DNA of 10,963 nucleotides from an uncultured Clostridia bacterium. GTDB lineage: Bacteria; Bacillota; Clostridia; Oscillospirales; CAG-272. Shown here piece after piece: positions 1-6,724 of the stretch (within the stretch, counting starts at the first letter, position 1; each line of letters opens with the position of its first letter). The stretch is from positions 1 to 10,963 of the forward strand of contig CAMGRB010000026.1 in assembly GCA_946061315.1 (NCBI GenBank). Direction: 5' to 3'. The notes under the pieces are model-generated. The model was given only the letters and a program-made list of their open reading frames with translations, did not search any database and was not told where the DNA came from. The position numbers and the translations under genes are program-made.

Positions 1-1
1 A

Positions 2-673
2 TGTGTAATAGACGCAGTATATAATCCCATAAGAACAAGGCTTGTTCAGAATGCAAAGGAAAAAGGAATAAAAGCCGAGGCGGGTCTTTTTATGTTGGCT
101 GCCCAGGCAGTTTACGCCTCCGCCATATTTACGGGCAAGGAGCCCGATAGCACCCTTTCCGAAAAAGTTTTTTCGGAGGTGCTTTGCGAAAAGGAAAATA
201 TAGTCCTTATCGGTATGCCCTGCTCGGGCAAAACTACCGTCGGCAAAGAGCTTGCAAAAATAACGGGCAAAACGTTTGTCGATACCGACTGCGAGATAGT
301 CAAAAAGGCGGGAATGGATATACCGACCTACTTTGAAAAATACGGCGAGGCAAGCTTCAGAGAGCTCGAAAAAGAGGTAATTGAAGAAATATCAAAGGGC
401 AACTCGCAAATAATCGCCACGGGCGGCGGTTGTATTCTTAACTTTGAGAACGTAAGAAATTTAAGGAGCAACGGCAAGATATATTTCCTTGACAGGAGCC
501 TTGAAAATCTTACCCCCACCTCCGACAGACCTCTTGCAAGCGACAGAAAAGCACTTGAAAAACGGTATAACGAGCGTTACTTGAAGTACGTTTCCTATGC
601 AGACTCGATAATTGACTCAAACCGCAAAATAAGCGAGGTCGCAAACGATATAAAAGGAGATTTTTACAGATGA
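2..673 (+). CDS. aroK: Bifunctional shikimate dehydrogenase-shikimate kinase fusion, 3' part only
   Basis: The frame is open from base 2, so the protein enters from outside the window; 223 residues are visible. The first ~50 match the C-terminus of shikimate dehydrogenase (AroE): an NPIRTRL segment, then GLFMLAAQA, whose Gln contacts shikimate in this family. After a short linker comes a full shikimate kinase (AroK), which phosphorylates shikimate with ATP. It has a P-loop GMPCSGKT (visible residues 71-78), DTD (94-96), the shikimate-binding FR pair (119-120), GGG (141-143), the lid RPL (176-178) and a later Arg/Tyr-rich segment. The two activities catalyse consecutive steps. A GGAGG at 175-179 lies near the junction but has no in-frame ATG, GTG or TTG at a usable distance, so I read a true fusion and not two genes. 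The gene overlaps aroQ by four bases (ATGA). The symbol refers to the complete kinase domain. Confidence 0.92.
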   Translation, partial: CVIDAVYNPIRTRLVQNAKEKGIKAEAGLFMLAAQAVYASAIFTGKEPDSTLSEKVFSEVLCEKENIVLIGMPCSGKTTVGKELAKITGKTFVDTDCEIVKKAGMDIPTYFEKYGEASFRELEKEVIEEISKGNSQIIATGGGCILNFENVRNLRSNGKIYFLDRSLENLTPTSDRPLASDRKALEKRYNERYLKYVSYADSIIDSNRKISEVANDIKGDFYR

Positions 674-1110
674 AATTTCTCGTAATAAACGGGCCGAACA
701 TAAATTTTTTAGGCATAAGAGAGCCGAGCATATACGGGGCGAGTACCTATGACGATCTTATAAATCTCATAAAATCTCACGCCGAAAAAAGCGGCATATC
801 GGTAGATTTTTTTCAGTCCAATCACGAGGGCGCAATAGTAGACGCGATACAAAAGGCGTACTACGACAAGGTTGACGCAATAGTTATAAATCCCGCCGCA
901 TACACGCACACAAGCGTCGCGATAGCGGACGCACTCAAAGCCGTATCGATACCCGCCGCTGAGGTGCATATTTCCGACGTAAGTAAGCGCGAGAGCTTCA
1001 GACAGATAAGCTACGTTCGGGACGTATGCAAAAAAACGGTATCGGGCAAGGGCTTTGACGGATATCTTGAAGCGATGGATTTTCTTATCGGCTACCTTAA
1101 AAACGCATAA
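670..1110 (+). CDS. aroQ: 3-dehydroquinate dehydratase, type II
   Basis: This enzyme removes water from 3-dehydroquinate to give 3-dehydroshikimate in the cytoplasmic shikimate pathway; type II enzymes work through an enolate and form dodecamers. At 146 residues it has the usual family length. The type II signatures are present: NGPNINFLG near the N-terminus, R17, the catalytic Tyr at 22 in REPSIYG, NPAAYTHTSVAI at 74-85, and EVHIS with the catalytic His at 100, followed by the substrate-binding RESFR (107-111). It starts inside the stop of the kinase fusion (ATGA), with AAAGGAGA at 653-660 giving a good ribosome binding site. Its product feeds the AroE half of the upstream fusion. Identification is secure. 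Confidence 0.97.
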   Translation: MKFLVINGPNINFLGIREPSIYGASTYDDLINLIKSHAEKSGISVDFFQSNHEGAIVDAIQKAYYDKVDAIVINPAAYTHTSVAIADALKAVSIPAAEVHISDVSKRESFRQISYVRDVCKKTVSGKGFDGYLEAMDFLIGYLKNA

Positions 1111-1140
1111 AACTCATTCACACACAAAGACGAGGTAAAA

Positions 1141-2355
1141 ATGAAGGTAAAAATAGAAAAGAGCATGGCAAGGGGAGAAATTTATGCTCCTCCGTCAAAA
1201 AGCTATGCTCACAGAACATTAATATGCTCGTCTTTGACAAACGGGCAAAGTACGGTAAACAATATAGCAAAAAGCGAGGATATATCGGCAACCGTTGACT
1301 GCATAAAAGAGCTCGGCGCAAAATGCGAAATAAACGGCACGACCGCCGAAATTTGCGGAATTTGCAAAGATACCGCCGCAAATACGGCTGTAAAAAAGTT
1401 TATGTGCCGTGAAAGCGGTAGCACGTTGAGGTTTTTTATCCCGATAGCACTTTCCCTCGGGGGAGTGTGTGAGTTTTACGGAACGCCAAAGCTTATATCA
1501 AGGGGTATAGAGGTTTACGAGGATATATGCAAAAAGCAGGGGATACTCATTGAAAAATCGGAAAATCGGATACGTCTTGAGGGAAAATTAAAGCCCGGCG
1601 TCTTTGACGTAAGAGGAGATATAAGCAGTCAGTTTATAAGCGGACTTATGTTTGCCTTGCCGACGCTTGACGGCGACAGCGTAATAAATATTACAACTCC
1701 GCTTGAGAGCAAAGGCTATATACTTATAACCGCCGACGTGCTTTCACGCTTTGGCATCAAAATAAGATTTGAAAACAATAAGATATACGTAGACGGAAAT
1801 CAGAAATACACCGCCATAAACTCCTTTGTCGAGGGCGATATGTCAAACGGCGCTTTTCTTGACGCATTTAACGTTTTGGGCGGTGACGTGTCGGTAAAAG
1901 GTCTTAATAAAGACACATATCAGCCCGATAAAGCGTACGCCGAATACTTTGAAAAGCTAAAAGCAGGGGCGCCCGTGCTTGACGTTTCAGACTGCCCCGA
2001 TTTGGCCCCGATACTCATAGCCCTTGCCGCAGTTTGCAACGGCGCAACCTTAACGGGTACGAGGCGGCTTAAAATAAAAGAGAGCGACAGAGCGCAGGCT
2101 ATGGCTTGTGAGCTTGAAAAAATGGGCGGACGTGTCGATATTTTTGAAAATTCCCTCACAGTTTACAAAAGAGAGCTTCATAAGCCGGAAAAGGCACTCT
2201 GCTCTCACAACGACCACAGAATAGTTATGGCTCTCTCGGTTATATTGACGCTTTTCGGCGGTGAGATAGACGGCGCCGAGGCAGTTACCAAAAGTTATCC
2301 GAACTTCTTTGACGACATAAAGACACTCGGAGTGGAGGTTTCTTATGAAATTTGA
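1141..2355 (+). CDS. aroA: 3-phosphoshikimate 1-carboxyvinyltransferase (EPSP synthase)
   Basis: EPSP synthase joins phosphoenolpyruvate to shikimate 3-phosphate, the product of the upstream kinase. The 404-residue protein is slightly shorter than E. coli AroA (427) but complete. It shows the N-terminal APPSKSYAHR segment (K20, S21, R25), RGDISSQF near 158-165, EGDMSNGAF near 231-239, DCPDLAP near 284-290, KESDR near 313-317, HNDHR near 356-360 and KSYPNFF near the C-terminus. The loop that reads NAGTAMRP in E. coli AroA is ESGSTLRF here (91-98), so it departs from the classical E. coli type. The ATG at 1141 follows GAGG at 1132-1135 after a 30-base gap from aroQ. The 3' end overlaps tyrA by 11 bases, which implies translational coupling. 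Confidence 0.96.
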   Translation: MKVKIEKSMARGEIYAPPSKSYAHRTLICSSLTNGQSTVNNIAKSEDISATVDCIKELGAKCEINGTTAEICGICKDTAANTAVKKFMCRESGSTLRFFIPIALSLGGVCEFYGTPKLISRGIEVYEDICKKQGILIEKSENRIRLEGKLKPGVFDVRGDISSQFISGLMFALPTLDGDSVINITTPLESKGYILITADVLSRFGIKIRFENNKIYVDGNQKYTAINSFVEGDMSNGAFLDAFNVLGGDVSVKGLNKDTYQPDKAYAEYFEKLKAGAPVLDVSDCPDLAPILIALAAVCNGATLTGTRRLKIKESDRAQAMACELEKMGGRVDIFENSLTVYKRELHKPEKALCSHNDHRIVMALSVILTLFGGEIDGAEAVTKSYPNFFDDIKTLGVEVSYEI

Positions 2356-3202
2356 CAAGGACACGAAAATACTTATAGTGGGGCTTGGCTTGATAGGCGG
2401 CAGCTACGCCGAGGCACTTACCGACAAGGGATATTACGTCGGGGCAATCACAAGGAGAGAGTCCTCGATAGAATACGCCTTGAAAAAAGGAATAATAAAA
2501 AGCGGCTCTACCGAGGTAAAAAAAGAATACGTCGGGCAGTTTGATTTAATAGTTTTCGCACTTTATCCTCATATCTTTATAGAATGGATAGACAAGTATC
2601 AGGACTACATAAAGGACGGGGCGCTCCTTACCGACGTCACGGGTGTAAAATGCGGAGTGGTTGACAAGGTGCAGTCACTTTTGAGGGACGGAATAGAGTT
2701 TATAGGCGCTCACCCTATGGCAGGGCGCGAGGTTTACGGGGTCGAAAACAGTAACAAGGATATATTTAATGGCGCAAATTATATAGTAACGCCGACGGAG
2801 AAAAACACTCCCGAGGCAATTTCAGCCTGCCGTGAGCTCGGAGAAATTCTCGGTTTTGCAAAAGTAAGCGTTTTAAGCCCTAAAAAGCACGACGAGATGA
2901 TAGGATTTCTTTCCCAGCTTACGCACTGTATAGCGGTTTCGCTTATGACCTGCAAGCCGTCGGAGCATCTTGTCGATTACACGGGAGATTCCTTCCGTGA
3001 CCTTACAAGGATAGCAAAGATAAACGACGAGATGTGGAGCGAGCTTTTTATGCTCAACAGGGACGAGCTGCTCTCGCAGATGGATCTGTTTATTTCAAAC
3101 TTTACGGTTTTAAGAAACGCGCTCGAAAAGGGCGACACGGATAAAATGAAGGAAATGATGCGTCTTTCCACGAAAAACAGAAAATTTTTTGATAAAAAAT
3201 AA
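2345..3202 (+). CDS. tyrA: Prephenate/arogenate dehydrogenase, TyrA family
   Basis: TyrA oxidatively decarboxylates prephenate to 4-hydroxyphenylpyruvate, or arogenate to tyrosine. The 285 residues hold an N-terminal Rossmann domain with GLGLIGGS (13-20), then GAHPMAGRE (121-129) with the catalytic His at 123, HDEMIGFLSQLTH (182-194) with a second conserved His, and TRIA (221-224) with the substrate-binding Arg 222. There is no fused chorismate mutase and no C-terminal ACT domain, so feedback control by tyrosine is not evident. After the second beta strand the sequence is AITRRESS, with no acidic residue, which suggests NADP+ use (inference). The start lies inside aroA, six bases after GGAGG at 2334-2338. 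Whether prephenate or arogenate is the substrate cannot be told from sequence. Confidence 0.93.
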   Translation: MKFDKDTKILIVGLGLIGGSYAEALTDKGYYVGAITRRESSIEYALKKGIIKSGSTEVKKEYVGQFDLIVFALYPHIFIEWIDKYQDYIKDGALLTDVTGVKCGVVDKVQSLLRDGIEFIGAHPMAGREVYGVENSNKDIFNGANYIVTPTEKNTPEAISACRELGEILGFAKVSVLSPKKHDEMIGFLSQLTHCIAVSLMTCKPSEHLVDYTGDSFRDLTRIAKINDEMWSELFMLNRDELLSQMDLFISNFTVLRNALEKGDTDKMKEMMRLSTKNRKFFDKK

Positions 3203-3216
3203 GGAGATATAATAAA

Positions 3217-4245
3217 ATGAATATGGACTTCAAAAGAAAGCTCCCCACCCCGAAGGAGATAAAGGAGATGTACCCCATTTCCGAGGAGATTGCAGACGTA
3301 AAAAAGGCAAACGACAAGGAAATACAAGACGTTTTTACGGGAAAGAGCGATAAATTTATTCTCGTTATAGGTCCTTGCTCCGCGGACAGAGAGGACGCCG
3401 TGCTTGATTATATATCGAGGCTCCGCAACGTTCAGGAAAAGGTAAAAGACAAGATTGTCATAATACCGAGAATATACACCAATAAGCCGAGAACGACGGG
3501 TGACGGCTACAAGGGAATGCTCCACCAGCCGAACCCCAACGAAAAGCCGGATATGTTAAAGGGACTTATCGCCATAAGAAAGCTTCATATGAAGGCTATC
3601 GAGGAAACGGGCTTCTCCTGCGCGGACGAGATGCTCTATCCCGAAAACCACAGATACCTCTCCGACCTTCTTTCGTACGTTGCAATAGGCGCAAGATCGG
3701 TTGAAAATCAGCAACACAGACTAACCGCAAGCGGACTTGACATACCCGTAGGTATGAAAAACCCGACGAGCGGAGATATATCCGTTATGATGAACTCGAT
3801 AACTGCCGCACAGCATCCACATACTTTTATATACAGGGGTTGGGAGGTTGAGAGCAAGGGTAACCCGATGGCGCACGCAATACTCCGTGGCTATGTAAAC
3901 AAGCACGGTCAGTCACAACCGAACTATCACTACGAGGACCTTATGTTTCTTGCCGATACGTACGCAAAAACTTCCCTTGAAAACCCCGCGGTAATAGTTG
4001 ACGCAAATCACGCAAACTCGGGCAAGAAATGGGAGCAACAGGTGAGAATATCGAAAGAGATACTCGAAAGCACCCGTTACAGTAAAGACGTTTACAAGCT
4101 CGTCAAAGGACTTATGATAGAGTCCTATATAGAGGACGGCTGTCAGAAGGCGGAAGAAGGAGTTTACGGAAAGTCCATAACCGACCCCTGCCTCGGCTGG
4201 GAAAAGACCGAGCGACTTATACTCGATATAGCCGATATGAGATAA
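3217..4245 (+). CDS. aroF: 3-deoxy-7-phosphoheptulonate synthase (DAHP synthase), class I AroFGH type
   Basis: DAHP synthase condenses phosphoenolpyruvate with erythrose 4-phosphate, the first committed step of aromatic biosynthesis. The 342 residues align along the length of E. coli AroF/G/H. Visible motifs are GPCSADR (52-58, with the metal-binding Cys), PRIYTNKPRTT (84-94), GARSVENQQHR (158-168), KNPTSGD (181-187), DANHANSGK (262-270, metal-binding His), ESYIEDG (302-308) and ITDPCLGWE (321-329, metal-binding Asp). These place it in the beta/alpha-barrel, divalent-metal class I alpha group. In E. coli the N-terminus takes part in feedback control; which amino acid controls this copy cannot be read. 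AAGGAG at 3201-3206 overlaps the tyrA stop and favours the ATG at 3217 over a second one at 3223. The symbol aroF is used generically, since E. coli has three paralogues. Confidence 0.95.
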   Translation: MNMDFKRKLPTPKEIKEMYPISEEIADVKKANDKEIQDVFTGKSDKFILVIGPCSADREDAVLDYISRLRNVQEKVKDKIVIIPRIYTNKPRTTGDGYKGMLHQPNPNEKPDMLKGLIAIRKLHMKAIEETGFSCADEMLYPENHRYLSDLLSYVAIGARSVENQQHRLTASGLDIPVGMKNPTSGDISVMMNSITAAQHPHTFIYRGWEVESKGNPMAHAILRGYVNKHGQSQPNYHYEDLMFLADTYAKTSLENPAVIVDANHANSGKKWEQQVRISKEILESTRYSKDVYKLVKGLMIESYIEDGCQKAEEGVYGKSITDPCLGWEKTERLILDIADMR

Positions 4246-4259
4246 ATCTTGATAAGATT
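4245..4259. repeat. Palindrome between DAHP synthase and feoA, possible operator
   Basis: A perfect 6-3-6 inverted repeat, AATCTT-GAT-AAGATT, begins on the last base of the DAHP synthase stop codon and ends one base before the GGGAG ribosome binding site of feoA. It occupies half of the only gap between the aro and feo genes. The arms are too short and AT-rich, with no T-run, to be a terminator. Its place suggests a binding site for a metal-responsive repressor, but it does not match the classical Fur 19-mer well and I see no convincing promoter beside it. Chance is a real alternative. Confidence 0.35.
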
Positions 4260-4273
4260 GGGAGTGTATAAAT

Positions 4274-4510
4274 ATGACCCTTGACAAGCTTCCGATAGGA
4301 AAGAACGCAACGGTTGTAAAAGTGGGCGGAGAGGGAGAGCTTCGGCTCCGCTTGCTCGATATGGGTATCATACCGGGCACACAGGTGGCAGTACATAAAG
4401 TAGCGCCTCTCGGTGACCCGATAGAGATAAGAATAAGAGGCTATGAGCTCACTCTGCGCATTGAAGATGCGAAAAACATAGAGGTAGAGCCGGGAGATGA
4501 TTGTAAATGA
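4274..4510 (+). CDS. feoA: Ferrous iron transport protein A
   Basis: FeoA is a small cytosolic SH3-like protein needed for FeoB-driven ferrous iron uptake; its exact action on FeoB is not settled. The 78 residues carry the family pattern: an N-terminal TLDKLPIGKNATV strand, LRLRLLDMGIIPGTQV around 24-39, APLGDPIEIRIRGYELTLR around 44-62, and a final strand with EDAKNIEVE. Length is normal. GGGAG at 4260-4264 lies nine bases before the ATG. The stop overlaps the feoB start as ATGA, the usual coupled arrangement. Only 28 bases separate it from the DAHP synthase gene, with no terminator, so transcription from the aro genes probably continues into it. Confidence 0.93.
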   Translation: MTLDKLPIGKNATVVKVGGEGELRLRLLDMGIIPGTQVAVHKVAPLGDPIEIRIRGYELTLRIEDAKNIEVEPGDDCK

Positions 4511-6510
4511 TATTTGCTCTTGTGGGAAATCAGAACTGCGGTAAGACCACCTTGTTTAACTGCCTTACCGGAGCAAATCAGCACGTCGGCAACTTCCCCG
4601 GCGTCACGGTTGACCAGAAAATCGGCGAAGTACTCAAAACCAAAAATTGCAGCGTTGTGGATCTTCCCGGAATATATTCGATAAGACCGTACACAAACGA
4701 GGAAAAGGTGACGAGAGATTTTATACTCAATGAAAAGCCCGACGGAATAATAAACATAGTCGACGCTACGAACATAGAAAGAAACCTCTATCTTACCCTT
4801 CAATTACTTGACCTTAAAATACCGACGGTTCTGGCGCTTAATATGATGGACGAGGTGCGCTCAAACGGCGGCTCCATAGACGTTATGAAAATGTCCGAGC
4901 TGCTCGGCATACCCGTAGTTGCAATAAGCGCATCGAAAAACGAGGGAATATCGGACTTGATAGACGCCGCGGTAAACGTATCCAAAAATAAGATAATGCC
5001 GAAGGTGACGGACTTTTGCTCCCCGGGACCCGTCCACCGTTGTATTCACGCAGTATCGCATCTTATAGAGGACCATGCGCAAAGAATAGGCATATCCGCA
5101 CGTTTTTGTGCAAACAAGCTAATAGAGGGAGATAAGCACTTTGAGGAGCTTCTCGAAATAAACGAGAACGAAAAAGAGCTTATACGCCACAGTATAGTCG
5201 AGATGGAAACGGAGAGAGGGCTTGACGCAAACGCCGCCCTTGCCGATATGCGCTATGCTTTTATAGAGAGCGTTTGCAAAAGAGCGGTTATAAAATGCAA
5301 GGAGAGCAAGGAGCATATACGTAGCGTTAAGATAGATAATGTCCTCACAAATAAATATCTTGCGTTGCCTATATTCTTTTCGATAATGCTTCTTATCTTT
5401 TTCCTCACCTTTAACGTTATAGGAAAATTTCTTTCCGATCTTCTCGGAATGGGAATTACGGCGCTTACGTCCCTTGTAGATAAAGGGCTTACGGCTTGGG
5501 GGATAAATCCCGTCGTACAAAGCCTTATAATAGACGGCGTATTTGCCGGTGTCGGTAGTGTTTTAAGCTTTTTGCCGCTTATTGTCGTTTTGTTCTTCTT
5601 CCTTTCAATACTTGAAGATACGGGATATATGGCAAGAGTGGCGTTCGTTATGGATAAGCTGCTCCGTAAAATAGGGCTTTCGGGCAGGAGCTTCGTTCCT
5701 ATGCTCATAGGCTTCGGGTGTAGTGTTCCCGCCGTTATGGCAACGAGAACTCTCTCGTCGGAGAGGGACCACAAAATGACCGTCATGTTAATACCGTATA
5801 TGAGCTGTTCGGCAAAGATACCGATATATCTCGTATTCTGCGCGGCATTCTTTGAGAAGTTTCAGGCGCTTATAATGCTCGCATTGTACATTATGGGAAT
5901 CGCAATCGGTATAATTGTTGCACTTATATTCAAAAAGACGGCGTTCAAGGGCAACCCCGTTCCGTTCGTTATGGAGCTTCCCAACTACCGTATGCCGACC
6001 GCAAAGAGCGTATGTCTGCTCCTATGGGATAAGGCAAAGGACTTTATACAAAAGGCGTTTACCGTTATTTTCGTTGCAACAATTATCATCTGGGCTTTAA
6101 GCACGTTCGATATAAGATTAAACGTCGTTGCCGACTCTGCCGACAGCATACTTGCTTTAATAGGCAGAGCAATAGCACCTATCTTTGCGCCTCTGGGCTT
6201 CGGGGATTGGAGAATTGCCACCTCGCTTATATCCGGCTTTTCCGCAAAGGAAGCCGTGATAGGAACTATGGGCGTGTTGTTCGGTACGGGCACGGAGGGG
6301 CTCGCTTCGGTTTTACCGACGTACTTTACCCCGCTTACCGCCTTTTCGTTCCTTACCTTTACGCTCCTTTATACACCGTGCGTCGCGGCAATAGCAACGG
6401 TAAAAAAAGAGCTTAACTCAAAGCTTCAAACGGTGGGAATGATAGTTTTACAATGCGGCGTTGCCTGGATATGCTCGTTCATAGTTTATAATATAGGAAG
6501 ATTATTTTAA
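4507..6510 (+). CDS. feoB: Ferrous iron transport protein B
   Basis: FeoB is the membrane permease for Fe2+ uptake and carries an N-terminal G-protein domain. In the 667 residues the GTPase motifs are complete: G1 GNQNCGKT (7-14), G2 Thr near 34, G3 DLPG (52-55), G4 NMMD (112-115) and G5 SASKNEG (141-147). A helical spacer follows to about 280. The membrane part, from about 285 to the end, contains two Gate-type segments with the conserved Cys residues in GFGCSVPAVMATRTL (Cys 405) and YMSCSAKIPIY (Cys 434), plus YTPCVAAIATVKKE (Cys 625). It is shorter than E. coli FeoB (773) but looks complete. GGGAG at 4492-4496 lies within feoA, ten bases before the start. FeoA and the Cys-rich protein are the probable partners. 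Confidence 0.97.
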   Translation: MIFALVGNQNCGKTTLFNCLTGANQHVGNFPGVTVDQKIGEVLKTKNCSVVDLPGIYSIRPYTNEEKVTRDFILNEKPDGIINIVDATNIERNLYLTLQLLDLKIPTVLALNMMDEVRSNGGSIDVMKMSELLGIPVVAISASKNEGISDLIDAAVNVSKNKIMPKVTDFCSPGPVHRCIHAVSHLIEDHAQRIGISARFCANKLIEGDKHFEELLEINENEKELIRHSIVEMETERGLDANAALADMRYAFIESVCKRAVIKCKESKEHIRSVKIDNVLTNKYLALPIFFSIMLLIFFLTFNVIGKFLSDLLGMGITALTSLVDKGLTAWGINPVVQSLIIDGVFAGVGSVLSFLPLIVVLFFFLSILEDTGYMARVAFVMDKLLRKIGLSGRSFVPMLIGFGCSVPAVMATRTLSSERDHKMTVMLIPYMSCSAKIPIYLVFCAAFFEKFQALIMLALYIMGIAIGIIVALIFKKTAFKGNPVPFVMELPNYRMPTAKSVCLLLWDKAKDFIQKAFTVIFVATIIIWALSTFDIRLNVVADSADSILALIGRAIAPIFAPLGFGDWRIATSLISGFSAKEAVIGTMGVLFGTGTEGLASVLPTYFTPLTAFSFLTFTLLYTPCVAAIATVKKELNSKLQTVGMIVLQCGVAWICSFIVYNIGRLF

Positions 6511-6514
6511 GGAG
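6509..6514 (+). promoter_or_regulatory. Ribosome binding site of the Cys-rich small gene
   Basis: AAGGAG overlaps the TAA stop of feoB and lies 15 bases before the ATG at 6530. That spacing is long, but an in-frame TAA at 6515-6517 and the lack of any other start codon leave 6530 as the only candidate. Confidence 0.6.
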
Positions 6515-6529
6515 TAATCATATTTACAT

Positions 6530-6697
6530 ATGAACATATATGATTATATAATTCTCGGAATAGTAGCGGTGCTCGTAGTTATTGCCGTTATCTTTATTCG
6601 CAAAAGAAAGAAAAAGGGCGGATGCTCGGGCTCTTGCTCCTGTTGCTGTAACAGGGATAAGCATTGCCGCGACTATATTCCTAAAAACCAAAAATAA
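6530..6697 (+). CDS. FeoB-associated Cys-rich single-pass membrane protein
   Basis: This 55-residue gene follows feoB by 19 bases. It has one hydrophobic membrane segment at about residues 5-24 (IIL to IFI), a basic stretch RKRKKK (24-29) that should stay in the cytoplasm, then a cysteine-rich tail with Cys at 32, 36, 38, 39, 40 and 46, including three adjacent cysteines. This layout and position match the FeoB-associated Cys-rich membrane protein family (Pfam PF12669), common after feoB in clostridia. Its function is not established; a metal-handling or FeoC-like accessory role is inferred from the cysteines and context. The cytoplasmic placement of the tail follows the positive-inside rule. 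The stop codon directly abuts the terminator stem. Confidence 0.85.
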   Translation: MNIYDYIILGIVAVLVVIAVIFIRKRKKKGGCSGSCSCCCNRDKHCRDYIPKNQK

Positions 6698-6724
6698 AAA
6701 AATCCCTCGTCACGAGGGATTTTT
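6698..6724. terminator. Bidirectional intrinsic terminator between convergent operons
   Basis: A perfect 12-bp stem, 6698-6709 paired with 6713-6724, encloses a three-base loop TCA. The core is TCCCTCG/CGAGGGA, flanked by A-runs on the left and T-runs on the right, so the RNA from either strand ends in a G+C-rich hairpin plus a U-tract. On the plus strand it closes the aro-feo run directly after the small Cys-rich gene. On the minus strand it forms the last codons of the YwaF-like gene, and its loop is that gene's TGA stop. Confidence 0.93.

Noticed and set aside
175..202. Internal start for a separate shikimate kinase gene
   Set aside because: GGAGG at 175-179 is followed in frame only by ATA near the first kinase strand; the in-frame GTG overlaps the GGAGG itself. 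The frame is continuous with AroE sequence, so a fusion is the simpler reading.
2977..3525. Minus-strand open frame of 182 codons across the tyrA-DAHP synthase junction
   Set aside because: It is antisense to two conserved enzymes and has no ribosome binding site or recognisable motif.
4251..4271. Promoter TTGATA...TATAAA before feoA
   Set aside because: The two hexamers are only 12 bases apart, well below the 16-18 needed, and the second hexamer sits between the ribosome binding site and the ATG.
5253..5786. Minus-strand open frame of 177 codons inside feoB
   Set aside because: Antisense to conserved G-domain and membrane coding sequence; no start signal and no domain.
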